From a virus: a DNA stretch of 22,430 bases. Shown here one piece after another: positions 21,465 through 22,430 of the stretch (its first letter is position 1; each line of letters opens with the position of its first letter). The DNA is taken from IMG/VR virus record IMGVR_UViG_3300048837_001366, positions 1 to 22,430 of that record; one strand, 5' to 3'. The translations under genes and the position numbers were made by a program. The notes beneath the pieces are model-generated. The model saw only the letters and a list, made by a program, of their open reading frames with translations, made no database searches and had not been told where the DNA came from.

Positions 21465-22001
21465 ATGACTGTTTCGCTCGTATCGCCCAACACCGACAAC
21501 TATGCAGTCGGCAAAGGCATCCTGAAAATGGTCATGCCGGGGGACCTTGCCCCGGTTGACCTTGGCAACGCGCCCGAGATCGAACTGACGATGAATATCG
21601 AGCGGCTCGACCACTTCTCCTCGCGTGCTGGTGTCCGCTCCAAGGACCGCAGCATCGTGCTGGAAAAGGGCGGCACCATGCGCGTGGTGCTGGAGGAACT
21701 GACTGCGCGCAACATGTCGCTTGCGCTGATGGGCGCACGCAACGAAACGAATCCGGCAGCGGTGACCATCGACATCCTTTCGGAATCGTCGATCATCTGC
21801 GAGGTGCATTACCAGAGCACCAACGCGGTTGGCCCCAAATGGGATATGGTCTTCCCGCGCGTCGAATTCGTACCGTCTGCCTCGTTGAACCTGATCAGCG
21901 AGGAATGGCAGCAGATCGAAGTCGAGGGCGAGATTCTGTACGATGAATCGTCCGGCTCGTTCGGCACCGCCACGGCTGACTTTAGTCCGTCGTCGTCCTA
22001 A
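21465..22001 (+). CDS. Major tail tube protein
   Basis: A 178-residue protein with the beta-rich pattern of tail tube subunits. It opens with VGKGILKMVMPGD, then ELTMNIERLDHFSSRAGVRSKDRS (in outline: an Asn/Glu-rich strand followed by DHFSS, typical of siphovirus tube proteins), GGTMRVVLEEL, and a C-terminal WQQIEVEGEIL strand before a Ser-rich tail. It polymerises into the tube through which DNA passes. AAAGGAG lies about 10 bases before the ATG. The following tail-chaperone-like gene fits standard order. No sheath gene lies between the completion and tube genes, favouring a non-contractile tail. Confidence 0.85.
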   Translation: MTVSLVSPNTDNYAVGKGILKMVMPGDLAPVDLGNAPEIELTMNIERLDHFSSRAGVRSKDRSIVLEKGGTMRVVLEELTARNMSLALMGARNETNPAAVTIDILSESSIICEVHYQSTNAVGPKWDMVFPRVEFVPSASLNLISEEWQQIEVEGEILYDESSGSFGTATADFSPSSS

Positions 22002-22048
22002 CGCACACACGCAATATCGCGTAGCGTTCAACACTTGGGAGGCATCCT

Positions 22049-22430
22049 ATGTCGTCACTTATCGAACTCGCAGCCTTGACCACCACCGTAAAGGTGATGG
22101 GCAAGGATATCACTGTGCACGGAATCAGTGCCGGTGGTTTTGCGCAACTGCTGCACCGCTTCCCGGCATTGGGTAAAGCCATGTCGGGAGGCGGCTTCAA
22201 GCAGGAGGAATTGATCAAAGCTGCACCGGATGCGGTCGCTGCTTTGATTGCTGCCGGGTGCGGCGATCCCGGCAACAAGAAGGCCGAGGATGTTGCAGGC
22301 AAGCTGCCGTTGGAGGCGCAGCTTGATTTGATCACTGCAACATTGAAGCTGACATTCCCATCGGGTGTTGGCCCTTTCGTCAAAAAGCTGGAGGCGCTGG
22401 GTCTGCTCGCGCAGGTACAAAATCCCCCGT
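22049..22430 (+). CDS. Tail assembly chaperone-like protein, 3' end missing
   Basis: The first 127 codons of a gene that runs off the window. The protein is helical with a beta start (VKVMGKDITVHGISAGGFAQLL) and a regular helix pattern afterwards (AQLDLITATLKLTFP, KKLEALGLLAQV). This resembles proteins encoded between tail tube and tape measure, which act as tail assembly chaperones. GGGAGG lies 5-6 bases before the ATG. Many such genes make a second, longer product by programmed frameshifting near their 3' end; a CAAAAAG at 22381-22387 and the run of Cs at the window edge are candidate sites that cannot be tested here. Confidence 0.72.
   Translation, partial: MSSLIELAALTTTVKVMGKDITVHGISAGGFAQLLHRFPALGKAMSGGGFKQEELIKAAPDAVAALIAAGCGDPGNKKAEDVAGKLPLEAQLDLITATLKLTFPSGVGPFVKKLEALGLLAQVQNPP

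Overview
The window is part of the late, structural half of a tailed double-stranded DNA phage genome (or a prophage copy of one). All 29 called genes lie on the + strand. They are packed tightly, with many 1-4 base start/stop overlaps. The order is packaging, portal, head morphogenesis, scaffold and capsid, head-tail connectors, tail fibres, tail tube, tail chaperone. A tail-tube gene followed by a tail-assembly-chaperone-like gene, with no sheath gene seen, fits a long non-contractile tail (siphovirus), but the tail module runs off the right edge. Base composition is GC-rich with GC-biased third positions. A clear GcrA-family protein points to an alphaproteobacterial host, because cellular GcrA is an alphaproteobacterial regulator. 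This is an inference, since phages carry GcrA homologues more widely.

Layout: 40-3506 holds a small basic protein (small-terminase candidate), the GcrA-like regulator, an unknown protein and the large terminase. 3506-5575 is a portal protein fused to a C-terminal 2H phosphodiesterase domain of the Acb1 (anti-CBASS) type. 5600-7018 holds two tiny membrane proteins, a MuF-like head morphogenesis protein and a small unknown protein. 7015-8889 is a long collagen-like fibre protein, oddly placed inside the head module. 8889-13185 is an accessory cassette: a small Cys-containing protein, a shortened nucleotide-sugar dehydrogenase, an ATP-grasp enzyme, a SAM methyltransferase, a small unknown protein and two glycosyltransferases. 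13218-16083 returns to head genes: a DUF2213-type prohead protease joined to a scaffold (with an apparent nested scaffold start), a capsid cement protein and a DUF2184-type major capsid protein. 16240-18121 holds an unknown basic protein, connector proteins and a small fibre-base-like protein. 18124-20936 holds a second collagen-like fibre and a LamG-like/glycine-rich putative receptor-binding protein. 20940-22430 holds a tail completion protein, the tail tube protein and the start of a tail chaperone.

The junctions around the highly expressed head genes carry stem-loops: one after the scaffold, two after the cement gene, two terminator-like structures after the capsid gene, and a 16-bp-stem structure at 16904-16992. 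Together with the nested scaffold start, these could set the relative amounts of scaffold, cement and capsid protein.

The points most worth following up are the portal-Acb1 fusion (structural protein plus immune evasion in one chain), the five-enzyme sugar/ligase/methyl cassette inserted between head genes next to a lysine-rich collagen-like protein, the nested scaffold start, and the large structured intergenic element.
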